Positions 44,457-55,114 of a DNA stretch of 64,000 bases are shown here, piece after piece. Origin of the DNA: Methylophilus sp. 13 (GTDB lineage Bacteria > Pseudomonadota > Gammaproteobacteria > Burkholderiales > Methylophilaceae). How positions within the stretch are numbered: the stretch's first letter is position 1; each line of letters begins with the position of its first letter. The DNA is taken from assembly GCF_015354335.1 (NCBI RefSeq), contig NZ_JADKYR010000003.1, positions 62,001 to 126,000 on the forward strand, given 5' to 3'. The notes beneath the pieces are model-generated. The model did not search any database and was not told where the DNA came from. It saw nothing but the letters and a program-made list of their open reading frames with translations. The position numbers and the translations under genes were made by a program.

Positions 44457-47039
44457 TCAGGCTTTGCGGAACTGCATTTTCCCACCCTGAAAATCCACCT
44501 GTATCGTGTCTTTGGCTGCAAACTGCCCAGCCAGGATTTCACGTGCCAGCGGATTCTCAATTTCACTTTGAATGGCGCGTTTGAGCGGACGTGCGCCATA
44601 AACGGGATCAAAGCCTGCATTGGCAATTTCGGCCAGCGCTGCGTCGGTGACGTCGAGTTGCATCTCCATGGCCGCCAGCCGTTTGGCCAGCAATTGCAAC
44701 TGGATATTGGCAATCGACTTCACATGCGTCTCACCCAGTGAATGGAACACGACCACCTCATCAATGCGGTTGATGAACTCTGGCCTGAAGTGCGTTTTCA
44801 CCTCACCCATCACCGCCAGTTTAACCACCTGGTAATCCTGGTCACTCATGCTCTGAATCATCTGGCTACCCAGGTTAGAAGTCATGATAATGACGGTATT
44901 CTTAAAGTCTACCGTCCGCCCCTGGCCATCGGTCAGGCGACCATCGTCCAGCACTTGCAGCAACACGTTAAACACATCTGGATGCGCTTTTTCCACCTCG
45001 TCCAGCAATACGACTGAATAAGGCTTGCGGCGCACGGCTTCGGTCAGCGTGCCGCCTTCTTCATAGCCAACATAGCCGGGGGGCGCACCAATCAAACGCG
45101 AGACCGAGTGTTTTTCCATAAACTCACTCATGTCTATGCGCACCAGATGGTCTTCACTGTCGAACAGAAAGTTGGCCAGCGCCTTGCACAACTCGGTTTT
45201 ACCCACGCCAGTCGGCCCCAGGAACAAAAAGCTGCCATATGGTCGGTTAGGGTCACTCAAGCCACTGCGTGAACGGCGGATCGCATCCGAGACCAGCCGA
45301 ACCGCTTCGTCCTGCCCCACCACGCGCGCATGCAGGCTATTTTCCATATTGAGCAGTTTTTCGCGCTCGCCGGTCATCATTTTACTGACCGGGATGCCGG
45401 TAGCCCGGCTGACCACTTCAGCAATTTCATCGGCACCGACTTCGGTACGCAACATTTTATGTTTGACCGTGCCACTCGCTTCAGCGCTTGACGCGTGCTT
45501 CAACTGGGCTTCGAGTTGCGGCAATTTGCCATACTGCAACTCTGAGACTTTTTGCCAGTCGCCTTTGCGTTTGGCGGCTTCCATCTCCAGTTTAATTTTT
45601 TCAATCGCCTCTTTAACGCCTGCCGAGCCTTGTACGGCAGCTTTCTCCGCTTTCCAGATTTCTTCGAGGTCGGCATACTCTTTTTCGAGCTTGCTGATTT
45701 CTTCTTCAATCAGGCCAAAGCGTTTCTGGCTGGCTTCATCTTTCTCGCGGCGCACGGCTTCACGCTCAATCTTAAGCTGAATCAGTCGGCGATCCAGCTT
45801 ATCCATCACTTCCGGCTTGGAGTCGATCTCCATCTTGATACGCGAAGCCGCCTCGTCGATCAGATCGATGGCCTTATCCGGCAAAAAACGGTCCGTAATA
45901 TAGCGGTTAGACAGTTCTGCCGCCGCGACAATGGCCGGGTCGGTAATTTCCACACCATGGTGTAATTCGTACTTTTCCTGCAAACCGCGCAAGATGGCAA
46001 TGGTCGCCTCGACGCTAGGTTCATCCACCAGTACCTTCTGGAAGCGACGCTCCAAGGCCGCATCTTTCTCGATATATTTACGGTATTCATCGAGCGTGGT
46101 CGCGCCCACGCAATGCAGCTCACCCCGGGCCAATGCAGGCTTGAGCATATTGCCGGCATCCATCGCGCCTTCAGATTTACCGGCACCGACCATGGTATGA
46201 ATCTCGTCAATAAAGACGATGGTCTGGCCTTCGTCTTGCGCCAGCTCCTTGAGCACCGCTTTCAAACGTTCTTCAAATTCGCCGCGGTATTTGGCCCCGG
46301 CCAACAGGGCGGCCATGTCCAGGCTCAATACTTTTTTGTTTTTTAGCGAATCAGGCACTTCGCCATTGACGATACGCTGCGCCAGGCCTTCCACAATCGC
46401 GGTTTTACCCACACCGGGCTCACCGATCAATACCGGATTATTTTTGGTGCGGCGCTGCAAGACCTGAATGGCGCGCCGAATCTCGTCATCGCGGCCAATC
46501 ACCGGATCCAGCTTGCCAGCACGGGCGCGCTCGGTCAGGTCCAGCGTGTATTTTTTCAACGCTTCGCGCTGGCCTTCGGCTTCCTGGCTGTTGACGGAAT
46601 CATTGCCGCGCACGGCTTTAATCGCCTGTTCAAGTGCGGTTTTACTCAAGCCATGTTGCTTGAGCAGTTGCCCGGTGGGGCCTTTATCTTCGGCCAGCGC
46701 CAGCAAGAACATTTCGCTGGCGATATAGCTGTCTCCGCTCTTTTGCGCGAGCTTGTCAGTGACATTGAGCAAATTATTAAGGTCGCGCGACACGCTGACA
46801 TCACCGCTGTTTTCGCTGACTTTAGGCAGGTTGTCTATGGCTTGTTGCAACCCGGTTTTAAGTGCGCTGACTTGCGCGCCTGCGCGAGACAGCAGCGCCG
46901 CTACCCCACTGTCGTCCTGGTTGAGCATGGCCAGCAACAAGTGAGGCGCTTCTATGGTGGGATGGTCCGCCCCGACGGCCATGCTCTGCGCATCGGCCAG
47001 GGCCTGTTGAAATTTAGTCGTGAGTTTATCAAAACGCAT
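44457..47039 (-). CDS. clpB: ATP-dependent disaggregase ClpB
   Basis: The 860-aa protein has a Clp N-domain, two AAA modules with Walker A GEPGVGKT and GPTGVGKT, Walker B VFIDEIH and LLDEVE, and the long coiled-coil M-domain (about 410-525). It disaggregates heat-damaged proteins with DnaK. ATG at 47039 ([10 protein letters not shown]) follows AAGAAAGGG; the longer frame is discarded. A possible sigma-32 promoter lies upstream. Confidence 0.98.
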   Translation of the reverse strand: MRFDKLTTKFQQALADAQSMAVGADHPTIEAPHLLLAMLNQDDSGVAALLSRAGAQVSALKTGLQQAIDNLPKVSENSGDVSVSRDLNNLLNVTDKLAQKSGDSYIASEMFLLALAEDKGPTGQLLKQHGLSKTALEQAIKAVRGNDSVNSQEAEGQREALKKYTLDLTERARAGKLDPVIGRDDEIRRAIQVLQRRTKNNPVLIGEPGVGKTAIVEGLAQRIVNGEVPDSLKNKKVLSLDMAALLAGAKYRGEFEERLKAVLKELAQDEGQTIVFIDEIHTMVGAGKSEGAMDAGNMLKPALARGELHCVGATTLDEYRKYIEKDAALERRFQKVLVDEPSVEATIAILRGLQEKYELHHGVEITDPAIVAAAELSNRYITDRFLPDKAIDLIDEAASRIKMEIDSKPEVMDKLDRRLIQLKIEREAVRREKDEASQKRFGLIEEEISKLEKEYADLEEIWKAEKAAVQGSAGVKEAIEKIKLEMEAAKRKGDWQKVSELQYGKLPQLEAQLKHASSAEASGTVKHKMLRTEVGADEIAEVVSRATGIPVSKMMTGEREKLLNMENSLHARVVGQDEAVRLVSDAIRRSRSGLSDPNRPYGSFLFLGPTGVGKTELCKALANFLFDSEDHLVRIDMSEFMEKHSVSRLIGAPPGYVGYEEGGTLTEAVRRKPYSVVLLDEVEKAHPDVFNVLLQVLDDGRLTDGQGRTVDFKNTVIIMTSNLGSQMIQSMSDQDYQVVKLAVMGEVKTHFRPEFINRIDEVVVFHSLGETHVKSIANIQLQLLAKRLAAMEMQLDVTDAALAEIANAGFDPVYGARPLKRAIQSEIENPLAREILAGQFAAKDTIQVDFQGGKMQFRKA

Positions 47040-47092
47040 GGCAAACCCTTTCTTGATTAAAGTATCGCCGCACGCTTGCGGCTGGATACCCA

Positions 47093-47121
47093 TATAATGC
47101 GGCGGGTTTTTGCGTTTTCAA
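47093..47121 (-). promoter_or_regulatory. Possible sigma-32 promoter of clpB
   Basis: On the minus strand ATTGAAA, a spacer of about 13 nt, and CCGCATTA resemble CTTGAAA...CCCCATnT, about 60 bp before the clpB start. The match is partial (about 6 of 8 in the -10), but clpB is usually RpoH-driven. Confidence 0.45.
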
Positions 47122-47156
47122 TAGCGCCAGATCAAATGACAGCGTTTTTGAGCTGG

Positions 47157-48395
47157 CTATTTTGCGAATGGCAGGACTTTCAAGCCTTGATCACTGGTAT
47201 TCACGGCCAGCGACACCTGGCCTTGCAAATTGAGCCATTGCGGGTAATCCAGCTTGGTTGTGCTATGCAGCATGACACTGGGCGCGCCCCAGGTACGGCC
47301 ACCATCCACAGAGACCATGGCCACAATATCAAAACCGCTGCCATCCCGCTCTTGCCAGGCCAGCCAGACTTTATCGGCCACGCTCAACAAGGCCGGATGA
47401 CTGGCATTGCGTTTGAGGTCACCAATCCGTTTCGGCGGTGAGCTCACCCAGGCTTGGCCATCCATGCGCGCCAGCCGCAAGCCGGGCTTGTCCCCTGCCC
47501 CATCAAAATAGGCCAGGTGATAGCCAAAGCCTTCACCAACCGCAATCGCAGCACCATGATGCGGACAACCATCCAGTTTCCAGTGACCATAACTGGCACG
47601 CACCAGCACCGGTTTGCCGGTGCCACCAATTTCGGCCATGGCATGGTCGCGCTCACTGCCCTCAAAGACATGCCGCCACAAGACCGCCACCGTGCCATCC
47701 GGCTTGCTGGTCATGGCAATCCGGCAACACTCGCAGCTGCTATCCGCCAATTTTTGTTCTGGGGCAAAACTTTTGCCTTGATCGCTTGAAACCGCATAGT
47801 AAATGGCAGCACCATCATACGGTTTACCCGTAGCCTTGGCGGCCAGCAAATCACGTTTATCCACCCAGGCCACGGTGATGGTGCCATTGGCGGCCACGTG
47901 CAAACTGTCAAAACGGTGGGTGATTTCATCGCGGTGCTGGTGCACGATATAAGGGGCCTCAAAGCTTTTGCCGCCATCGGTAGAGCGTGCAAACCAGATA
48001 TAGCCGGCATAAGGCTTTTTCAGCGATTCGGTCCAGGTGACATACAGATGGCCATTGGGGCCAACCGCAATCTTGGGCCTGGCTTCGCCATCGGCGGCCA
48101 CTTTCATCGGCAACGGATTGACCACGGTTTCCCGACCAAGGGGTTTGCCCGTGGCATCCAGCAAAGACACCCAGACCTGACCCTGCCTGGCCTGAGCCAG
48201 CCAGATGCGGCCGGCACCCTCGGGCGCGACACTGACGGCCAGGGCGTTGGGCGCCTGCTCGGCATGGCCCTCATGACCTTCGTGCGCTTGCGCACAATCC
48301 ACCCAGCTTGTCATCAGGACAAATAGCCCTAAAACCACGCTTAACCCGTGCCTGAGCAGATTGATTTTATGTATAAAATTGACGTTCATTAACAC
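47157..48395 (-). CDS. Secreted BNR-repeat (sialidase-like propeller) protein with Cys/His-rich motifs
   Basis: The 412-aa protein has a signal peptide (VVLGLFVLMTSWVDCAQA) and then HEGHEGH, followed by a six-bladed propeller with Asp-box repeats (STDGGKSF, SSDQGKSF, SVDGGRTW). A CECC motif (SSCECCRIA) and CPHHG look like metal sites. Sialidase catalytic residues cannot be confirmed. Copper binding is a possibility because copper-type genes occur elsewhere in this window. The start may be GTG at 48395 or ATG at 48389. It is divergent from the PAS-GGDEF-EAL gene. Confidence 0.82.
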   Translation of the reverse strand: MLMNVNFIHKINLLRHGLSVVLGLFVLMTSWVDCAQAHEGHEGHAEQAPNALAVSVAPEGAGRIWLAQARQGQVWVSLLDATGKPLGRETVVNPLPMKVAADGEARPKIAVGPNGHLYVTWTESLKKPYAGYIWFARSTDGGKSFEAPYIVHQHRDEITHRFDSLHVAANGTITVAWVDKRDLLAAKATGKPYDGAAIYYAVSSDQGKSFAPEQKLADSSCECCRIAMTSKPDGTVAVLWRHVFEGSERDHAMAEIGGTGKPVLVRASYGHWKLDGCPHHGAAIAVGEGFGYHLAYFDGAGDKPGLRLARMDGQAWVSSPPKRIGDLKRNASHPALLSVADKVWLAWQERDGSGFDIVAMVSVDGGRTWGAPSVMLHSTTKLDYPQWLNLQGQVSLAVNTSDQGLKVLPFAK

Positions 48396-48405
48396 AAGTG
48401 AAACT

Positions 48406-48420
48406 CGCTAAAGTTTAGCG
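48406..48420. promoter_or_regulatory. 15-bp palindrome in the divergent promoter
   Basis: CGCTAAAGTTTAGCG is a perfect inverted repeat around one central base, 11 bp upstream of the BNR gene and 65 bp before the PAS-GGDEF-EAL gene. It may be a dimeric regulator site; no family is assigned. Confidence 0.45.
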
Positions 48421-48484
48421 CCAACTGCGCCGTTAACCCACTTAATCGTCCCAGATAGACGCCTGGAATCAAGCAGACTGAATT

Positions 48485-51424
48485 ATGTTACCCACCGTTT
48501 TTGATCATCATAGCACAGCATGGTTGCAGCCATTTGCCGTCACCATGCCCGATATGGCTATGCTGGCCATCAATCGCCGTGCAGTGAGCCTGGCGGCAAA
48601 CGAACAGGCATTGTCTCTGCTCGCACCAATAGGCAAGGAATTACCCAAAGAGTCACGTCAGGTGCTCATCGAAGCCATGCGCGAAGGCAAAACCGAGCTA
48701 AACATCACGCTTACCCTCAAAGGCCTCAAGCGCGATTTCAAATGCAGACTATTCTATCCGCAACACACCCGTCGCGCCGTGGGCCTCATGCTGGAGGAAG
48801 AAGAAAAGACCTTGACCGACCAGTTGCTGCATATGCAATCCATCGTGCATTCACTGATCGAAATGAGCCCTGACCTGATTTGCATCAAGGATAGCGACAA
48901 CCGCTGGATGATGGCCAACGAGCAAATGCTCAACACCTTCCAGATCAACCATTTTGACTTTGAGTTTTTGAATAACCGTCAAATTGCGCAAACCTTGCAC
49001 CCGGTATTCCGCAACAGTTTTGAACATCACGAAAAATCAGACCAACAAGTCTGGCAAACGCGCCAGCCCTATCACAATGAAGAGTTGGTGCATTTGCCAC
49101 AAGGCGGTCATAAAACGCTGGAGGTGCATAAAGTCGCCTACTACGACCGCAAAGACCTTCCAAGCCACCTGATCACGGTCGCCCGCGATGTGAGCGAGCA
49201 AAAGTTTATTCAAACCCAACTCAACAACCGCAGTGCCGTGCTGGATACCCTGATCTCATGCGACTGGATGCTGCACTCGACTGAACGCTGGCAAACGGTG
49301 GCAGAAAACGTACTGCAACAATGCTGCCTGTCCTTCAGATTCAGTCGCGCCACCCTGCTGCAGCATGAGAATATCCATACGCGCAACAAGACAGAAATGC
49401 GCTCCAAGGCCCTGTTTCATTGGGCCATGAACGGCTTTCATGCCACGTATGAGCACTGGGAAAAAGTGTCTTTCCTCACGCCAGAACTACAACGCTGGCA
49501 TGCCCTGCTGGCGCAGGGCCAGCCGGTCATGTGTGATGCCCTGAGCCTGCCAGAGGCCGAGCGCGCCCTGCTCAAGTCGCACGACACGGTCAACCTGGTC
49601 ATTGTGCCGCTGATGCTGGACGATGACTGGTGGGGCTCCATGGTCATTGAACGCTGTTTTGATGCAGAGCCGACCAGTTCACAAGAACTGGGCTCACTGA
49701 TGGCTATCGGCCGCACCTTGAGCGTGGCCATCAACCGCGAACAAACCGGCAAACATCTCAAGCTGGCAAAAATCGCCTTTGACAGTACTACCGAAGGCAT
49801 CATGATTGTGAACCCGGCCGGGGAGCTGGTGGGGATCAACCAGGGTTACACCTTGATTACCGGCTATGCAGAAGAAGAGGTGCTGGGCAGCAAACCGCAA
49901 ATCTTCAAACAGCGTCCGCGCGGCTTGTTTGGTGCGCTCAAACGTCATGGCAAATGGTCTGGCGAAATTGAGAATGTCCGCAAAAACGGTGAGAGCTACA
50001 CCGAGTGGATGACCATCACGGCGGTGCGTAACCACGCCAATGCCATCACCAACTATGTGGGCGTGTTTGCGGATATTTCGGAAATGAAACGTTCGCAACG
50101 CCAGTTGAACTCTCTGGTCAATCACGATCCGCTGACCGGCCTGCCTAACCGCCGTCTGATTAATCACCTGTTCGCGCATGCGATTCAGCGCTCCGGCCGC
50201 AATGAGCAGCAAGCGGCCATTCTGTTTATCGACCTCGACCGCTTTAAAAATATCAACGACAGCCTGGGGCATTATGCCGGCGACCAGTTATTGTTGAGCG
50301 TAACCGAACGTCTGCGTCAGGCCGTCCGTGAGTCTGACATCGTTGGCCGCCTTGGTGGTGACGAATTCATCATCATGCTGGAAAACCTGCGCAGCAAGGC
50401 CGATGCCTCACAAAAAGCGCATGATATTCTGGAAGCCCTGCGTGTTGAATTCAATATTGATCACCACCAGATTTTTGTCAGTGGCAGCATAGGTATCTCG
50501 ATGTACCCGCAGGATGGGCAGGATGTCGAGAGCCTGATCAAAGCCGCCGACCTCGCCATGTATCAGGTCAAAAACAACGGTAAAAACCATGTCGCGTTTT
50601 ACGACGCTGCACTGAGCCGCGACGCCGTTGAGCACTTCCAGCTGGAAACCGAGTTGCGGCAGGCGCTCAATAAAAACCAGCTGAATATGTTCTATCAGGC
50701 CCAGATTGACCTCAAGACAGGCATGATTATTGGCGCGGAAGCGCTCATCCGCTGGATGCATCCGACACAGGGCATTATCTCGCCCGCCAAATTCATCCCG
50801 CTGGCAGAAGAAACCGGCCTGATTCTGAGCATAGGGGAATGGGCCCTCGCTCAGTCGGTCCGGCAAGCGCATGCCTGGCATCAACAGTATCCGGAATTCA
50901 AGAAAATTGCGATTAATGTCTCTGCTGTGCAGATCATGAAAAGCAAGTTTGCCGACACGGTCTACGGCATCCTGATGGAAAGCGAATGTGACCCATCCAT
51001 CATTGAGCTTGAAATCACCGAAAGCACCTTGATGCAGCATACGCAACATGTGGTCGACACCTTCAATCAACTCAAGCTGTTGGGAATCAGCATTGCGATT
51101 GATGATTTTGGCACCGGCTACTCTTCACTCTCACACTTGAAACGGTTGCCGCTGGACCAGATCAAGATAGACCGCAGCTTTGTCAAAGACCTGCCAAACG
51201 ACAAGGACGATGCTGCGATTACCAGTGCGATTTACGCCATGGCAACCCAGCTGGGATTTACCGTGGTGGCTGAAGGCGTAGAGACAGAAGAGCAGGAAAA
51301 ATTTTTACAGCGACTGGGGTGCCAGACAGCCCAAGGCTATCTGTACGCCTACCCGGTCAATGCGGACGATTTTGTAAAACTGTTAACATTAAACAATCAA
51401 AGAAAAATAAAACGCCATGCATAA
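48485..51424 (+). CDS. PAS-GAF-PAS-GGDEF-EAL cyclic-di-GMP protein
   Basis: The 979-aa soluble protein has a first PAS domain (about 115-240), a GAF-like region (about 260-415), a second PAS domain (about 420-540), GGDEF (about 550-710) and EAL (about 725-970). The GGDEF motif is intact (GRLGGDEFIIM near 622), with an inhibitory RESD five residues before it. The EAL motif GAEALIRW, ELEITEST and DDFGTGYSS are intact. Both making and breaking cyclic-di-GMP are possible, under control of the sensor domains. No membrane segment is seen. Its stop overlaps the next gene. Confidence 0.93.
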   Translation: MLPTVFDHHSTAWLQPFAVTMPDMAMLAINRRAVSLAANEQALSLLAPIGKELPKESRQVLIEAMREGKTELNITLTLKGLKRDFKCRLFYPQHTRRAVGLMLEEEEKTLTDQLLHMQSIVHSLIEMSPDLICIKDSDNRWMMANEQMLNTFQINHFDFEFLNNRQIAQTLHPVFRNSFEHHEKSDQQVWQTRQPYHNEELVHLPQGGHKTLEVHKVAYYDRKDLPSHLITVARDVSEQKFIQTQLNNRSAVLDTLISCDWMLHSTERWQTVAENVLQQCCLSFRFSRATLLQHENIHTRNKTEMRSKALFHWAMNGFHATYEHWEKVSFLTPELQRWHALLAQGQPVMCDALSLPEAERALLKSHDTVNLVIVPLMLDDDWWGSMVIERCFDAEPTSSQELGSLMAIGRTLSVAINREQTGKHLKLAKIAFDSTTEGIMIVNPAGELVGINQGYTLITGYAEEEVLGSKPQIFKQRPRGLFGALKRHGKWSGEIENVRKNGESYTEWMTITAVRNHANAITNYVGVFADISEMKRSQRQLNSLVNHDPLTGLPNRRLINHLFAHAIQRSGRNEQQAAILFIDLDRFKNINDSLGHYAGDQLLLSVTERLRQAVRESDIVGRLGGDEFIIMLENLRSKADASQKAHDILEALRVEFNIDHHQIFVSGSIGISMYPQDGQDVESLIKAADLAMYQVKNNGKNHVAFYDAALSRDAVEHFQLETELRQALNKNQLNMFYQAQIDLKTGMIIGAEALIRWMHPTQGIISPAKFIPLAEETGLILSIGEWALAQSVRQAHAWHQQYPEFKKIAINVSAVQIMKSKFADTVYGILMESECDPSIIELEITESTLMQHTQHVVDTFNQLKLLGISIAIDDFGTGYSSLSHLKRLPLDQIKIDRSFVKDLPNDKDDAAITSAIYAMATQLGFTVVAEGVETEEQEKFLQRLGCQTAQGYLYAYPVNADDFVKLLTLNNQRKIKRHA

Positions 51425-52694
51425 TCAAGCCTCCGACACTTATTACATTAGCCCAGACCAACTGCAAGTGGGGTTATATATCCACCTTGATCTCGGTTGG
51501 ATGGATCATCCATTCTCGGTCAGCAACTTCAAGATCACTGAAGATGCGCAAATTGACACGATCAAATCGCTGGGGCTCAAGCAGCTACGCTATGACCCGC
51601 GACGAAGCACCAGTCACCCACTGAAAAAAAATGCCAATGTCGTGGAGTTTCTGGTGAAAAAAGCGTTGTTTCCAGAGCCGGAACCCGCCAAAGAAACAAC
51701 GCCGCTCAATGCTGCTCAGCAAAAACGACAGGTGCTCAAACAAGTCATCAACGAGAGTGAGCAAAAGTTTATGCGCACCAGTGCCGAGGTCAAAAACATT
51801 CAGAAGCTCTCAACCGAGCATCCTGACCAGGCCTATGGACTGGCTCAGACCCTGGTACAAGACCTGGTCAGCAGCACTCTGACTGAAGGTGATATTGCGA
51901 TCCACGCCATGAGCGGACACCGTATCGGCGATCAGCATTACCAGCATGAGCTGAATACCCTGGTGGCCAGCCTGATCCTGGCCAAGAACCTGAATATCAG
52001 CGATGAGGATGCGGTGATACTGGGCATGGCGGCCATTTTGCATGATATTGGCAAGCGGCAGATTAGTGACAAAATCCTGTTGAAAAAGGACCCCCTTAAC
52101 CTGCGCGAAGTCGCGATTTATCAAACCCACGTCGCCTTAGGCCTGAATATGCTCAAAGAGGTCGCCGTACCCAAAAAAATCATGACACTGATTGCCCAGC
52201 ATCATGAATTTGCGGATGGCAGCGGTTACCCGCAAGGCCTGCGTGCAGAACAGATTGACCCGTTGGCGCATATCCTGATCATCGCCAATGTGTATGACAA
52301 TCTATGCAACCCTTCTAACCCGGCCTTGGCAAAAACGCCCTACGAAGCGCTCAGCATGATGTTTGCGCAGCAACGTCACCAATTTGACCAGACCATTTTG
52401 CGCCGCTTTATCAAGTGCCTGGGCATTTATCCGCCAGGCAGTGTAGTGCGCCTTTCAGATCAGCAACTGGCAACGGTGATCTCCACCAACCCGCAGCAAC
52501 CTTTAAGGCCTTTCGTGCAGATCCTCAACGATGATCCTGAGGAAGAGGGTGAAACTTTTGACCTCAGGGAAGCGCTGGACATCAACATCATCCAGTGTCT
52601 GAAACCAGAGCAGCTGCCCGATATCCTGCAAAAACGCATGCGGCTCAAACAGCGCACCAGCTACTTTCTGGATAAGGTGTACGCGACCGTTTGA
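51417..52694 (+). CDS. HD-GYP phosphodiesterase
   Basis: The 425-aa protein has an N-terminal DUF3391 domain (about 1-135) and an HD-GYP domain (about 145-350) with HDIGKRQIS near 207 and HHEFADGSGYPQG near 261. It is expected to hydrolyse cyclic-di-GMP, a second, structurally unrelated hydrolase beside the EAL domain. The ATG overlaps the upstream stop by 8 bp, so synthesis is probably coupled to the PAS-GGDEF-EAL protein. Confidence 0.93.
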   Translation: MHNQASDTYYISPDQLQVGLYIHLDLGWMDHPFSVSNFKITEDAQIDTIKSLGLKQLRYDPRRSTSHPLKKNANVVEFLVKKALFPEPEPAKETTPLNAAQQKRQVLKQVINESEQKFMRTSAEVKNIQKLSTEHPDQAYGLAQTLVQDLVSSTLTEGDIAIHAMSGHRIGDQHYQHELNTLVASLILAKNLNISDEDAVILGMAAILHDIGKRQISDKILLKKDPLNLREVAIYQTHVALGLNMLKEVAVPKKIMTLIAQHHEFADGSGYPQGLRAEQIDPLAHILIIANVYDNLCNPSNPALAKTPYEALSMMFAQQRHQFDQTILRRFIKCLGIYPPGSVVRLSDQQLATVISTNPQQPLRPFVQILNDDPEEEGETFDLREALDINIIQCLKPEQLPDILQKRMRLKQRTSYFLDKVYATV

Positions 52695-52732
52695 CCCGGT
52701 TGAAAGATGACCCGCGGTAAAGATGGCGCGGG

Positions 52733-55084
52733 TCAATAATCAAACTTGACTTGCACATATCCCGTGCGTTGCGGGTAGGGGTGGCGGACATAGGCCTGAT
52801 CGTTGTTCAGGTTATCGATCCCCACACTGGCGGTCCAGCGCCTGCTCATGTGATAATTGGCCTTCACATCCACGAAAAAGAACTTGCTCGCAGCGATGTA
52901 GGTGTCATCATTGACATCGCTGTTATCCAGCAGGTTATATTGGCGGCCGCTATACCGGGCACTCACACTGTAGGTGATCTGACTGCCCTGATGATAGGTC
53001 GTCACCAGCTTGAACATTTCGCGTGGAATCCGCGGGGCCTTGTTGCCCTCAATACTACGGTCCACCCGGTTACGGAGTATTTCTGCATCGGTAAACGTGG
53101 CACTGCCCAAAATATCCAGGCCATGAATCCATACATCCTGCCATTCTGTGGACAACTCTATCCCCCGGGTCCTGACGTGGTCCAGATTCTGGATAAAGGA
53201 ACAGCCACCCGCCCCGGCTGTACACACCCCTGTGCCATAGGGAATCGCGCGGCCATTGGCAATGGTCTGTGAGATCAAGGCATCATATTTTTCTTCGTTA
53301 AACACGCTGGCGCGAATCAGGCCGTTAGCAAACCGCCTTTCGGCAGTGATTTCAGCTGATAGCACCTCCTCCGGTTTGAGATTCGGGTTGTTCTGGACAA
53401 TCTGGCTACTCTGCGTAACCTGTTGATAGAGCTCACTCACCGTCGGAAAACGGAATGCCTGTCCAAATGAAGCACGGAATCCCCATTCTGGCATGGGTTC
53501 AAAACTCAATGAAACCTTGGGCGAAAACCGGTTAGCCTCTGCTGTCGCATAATTGGCTGTAGACAACACGCCGCCAGTCACGGCCTGGTTACGGCCATCC
53601 ATAGCCTGCCAGCGCTCTGCACGCCCGCCTAACGTGAGCGACCATTGCGGGTGAAGTTGCCATTTATCCTGAATAAACAATGCTTGCGTACGCGTGCTGC
53701 CACGTGAGCTGCTATTCAAGTTGCCTTTGTTTCCCACCTGCCAGTCTGCCGTATCAAAGGTGGTGCTGCCAAGATCGTACTCATCAATATGGTAGCCCAC
53801 ATCCACAACATGCCGCCCCCAACCAGCCTCTGCCGGCCTGAAGGTTGCACGCGCATCAAAGGTGGTCCAGCCCGTGCCTGACATGTCTGTCACGCGCCCG
53901 GCACGATTGATGTAGGGATTCCCCGCAGCAAGTGTCGTTGTCGAGGTAGCAATATTTGACTGGCTATTTTTGTCCTGCTGGTAGTCATAGTCTGAAAAAG
54001 TCAGTTGCCAGTCAAAAAAGCCTTTGCTGTCCGACTTGAGGTCTATGGCCTGCATGACATGCGTCGCGTCGGCTTTTGACGGATTAAATCCGCTCAAATC
54101 ATAGCGCAGGCCATTGAGCTGTACGCGGTTGTTATACACCGTGTTTCCATTAGCGTCCTTGAGATACGACGCCACATCCGTATGACTGTTCAAATGCCAT
54201 AACCCCAGGGTATAGGTGGCTTTCACGGTATCCGTTACATCGTATGCGGCCTTGAACCGCAGATTTGTTTGCTCCGGCCGCTCCATGCTCACTGCCCCAA
54301 ACACATTACGCGGCAAATTTCTATCGTTCTTGTCGACAGAGGCGCCGGTAACGGCGACCCCGCCCGCTGTGCGGCTCCCAGCACTCAAATCACGGACGAC
54401 AAAATCCATGGGCTGGCCTTCATTATTCAGATAATCAGCGCTGAGCAGCAGGCTCAGGTCATTCCATTTGTCACCAAGCGAAGCAGAAAGGTGCTGGCCT
54501 TCAAGATTGAGTTTTGAATGGTATAAATCAAAATTCTGGCGGAAATACTGCACATTGGTATGCGCCTCCAGCTTGGTCGGCATCCTGGTTTTTACACTGA
54601 CCACACCGCCAAACGAGTTACCGGCGAACATGGCAGAAAAAGGTCCGTACATCATGCTAATCTGCTCAATCTCATCCGGACCAATCATCCCCCAGCGTGG
54701 CGGGAAGGCAAACGAGTTTCCCAGCAAATTGGAGAGTAATACGCCATCTGCGTACAGCATGGTTTGCGCACTTGAAAGTGTCCCCACGGTCCGCCCGGCA
54801 ATAATGCCGTTTCTATCGCCAATATAGCGCTCCCGGATTTGCAAACTGGGCAAAAACTTCATCGCCTGCGCGGCCGTGGTGGCATTCACACTCTCCTGAA
54901 TCTGTTTTTTGTTAAAGCTTTCTACGGTGGCCGGATAATCGACAATCCGGCTATCCACCGTACCCGATACCTCGACATCATCCAACTCAACCTGATTATG
55001 ATCGGCATGCACTGGCATGGATGCCAACCCCAACACCAGGCTGGCACCCCAGTATAGGCTGCCTGGTAAACGAAACTGCTTCAT
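52733..55084 (-). CDS. TonB-dependent outer-membrane receptor
   Basis: The 783-aa receptor has a signal peptide ending near VHADH, a TonB-box-like VELDDVEVSG, plug domain (about 45-155) and a barrel with the C-terminal YVQVKFDY. It lacks an STN domain. AGGGAAGAAG precedes ATG at 55084. It follows the copper-type receptor by 30 bp and is probably co-transcribed. Substrate unknown; a metal chelate linked to the copper-type genes is inferred. Confidence 0.9.
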   Translation of the reverse strand: MKQFRLPGSLYWGASLVLGLASMPVHADHNQVELDDVEVSGTVDSRIVDYPATVESFNKKQIQESVNATTAAQAMKFLPSLQIRERYIGDRNGIIAGRTVGTLSSAQTMLYADGVLLSNLLGNSFAFPPRWGMIGPDEIEQISMMYGPFSAMFAGNSFGGVVSVKTRMPTKLEAHTNVQYFRQNFDLYHSKLNLEGQHLSASLGDKWNDLSLLLSADYLNNEGQPMDFVVRDLSAGSRTAGGVAVTGASVDKNDRNLPRNVFGAVSMERPEQTNLRFKAAYDVTDTVKATYTLGLWHLNSHTDVASYLKDANGNTVYNNRVQLNGLRYDLSGFNPSKADATHVMQAIDLKSDSKGFFDWQLTFSDYDYQQDKNSQSNIATSTTTLAAGNPYINRAGRVTDMSGTGWTTFDARATFRPAEAGWGRHVVDVGYHIDEYDLGSTTFDTADWQVGNKGNLNSSSRGSTRTQALFIQDKWQLHPQWSLTLGGRAERWQAMDGRNQAVTGGVLSTANYATAEANRFSPKVSLSFEPMPEWGFRASFGQAFRFPTVSELYQQVTQSSQIVQNNPNLKPEEVLSAEITAERRFANGLIRASVFNEEKYDALISQTIANGRAIPYGTGVCTAGAGGCSFIQNLDHVRTRGIELSTEWQDVWIHGLDILGSATFTDAEILRNRVDRSIEGNKAPRIPREMFKLVTTYHQGSQITYSVSARYSGRQYNLLDNSDVNDDTYIAASKFFFVDVKANYHMSRRWTASVGIDNLNNDQAYVRHPYPQRTGYVQVKFDY

Positions 55085-55114
55085 GACTTCTTCCCTGAGC
55101 ATTTAAGTAGATGG

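Noticed and set aside
52733-55084. Lanthanide receptor (LutH-like) assignment for the second TonB receptor
   Set aside because: No sequence feature I can see distinguishes it from other TonB receptors, and its position favours a link with the copper-type genes.
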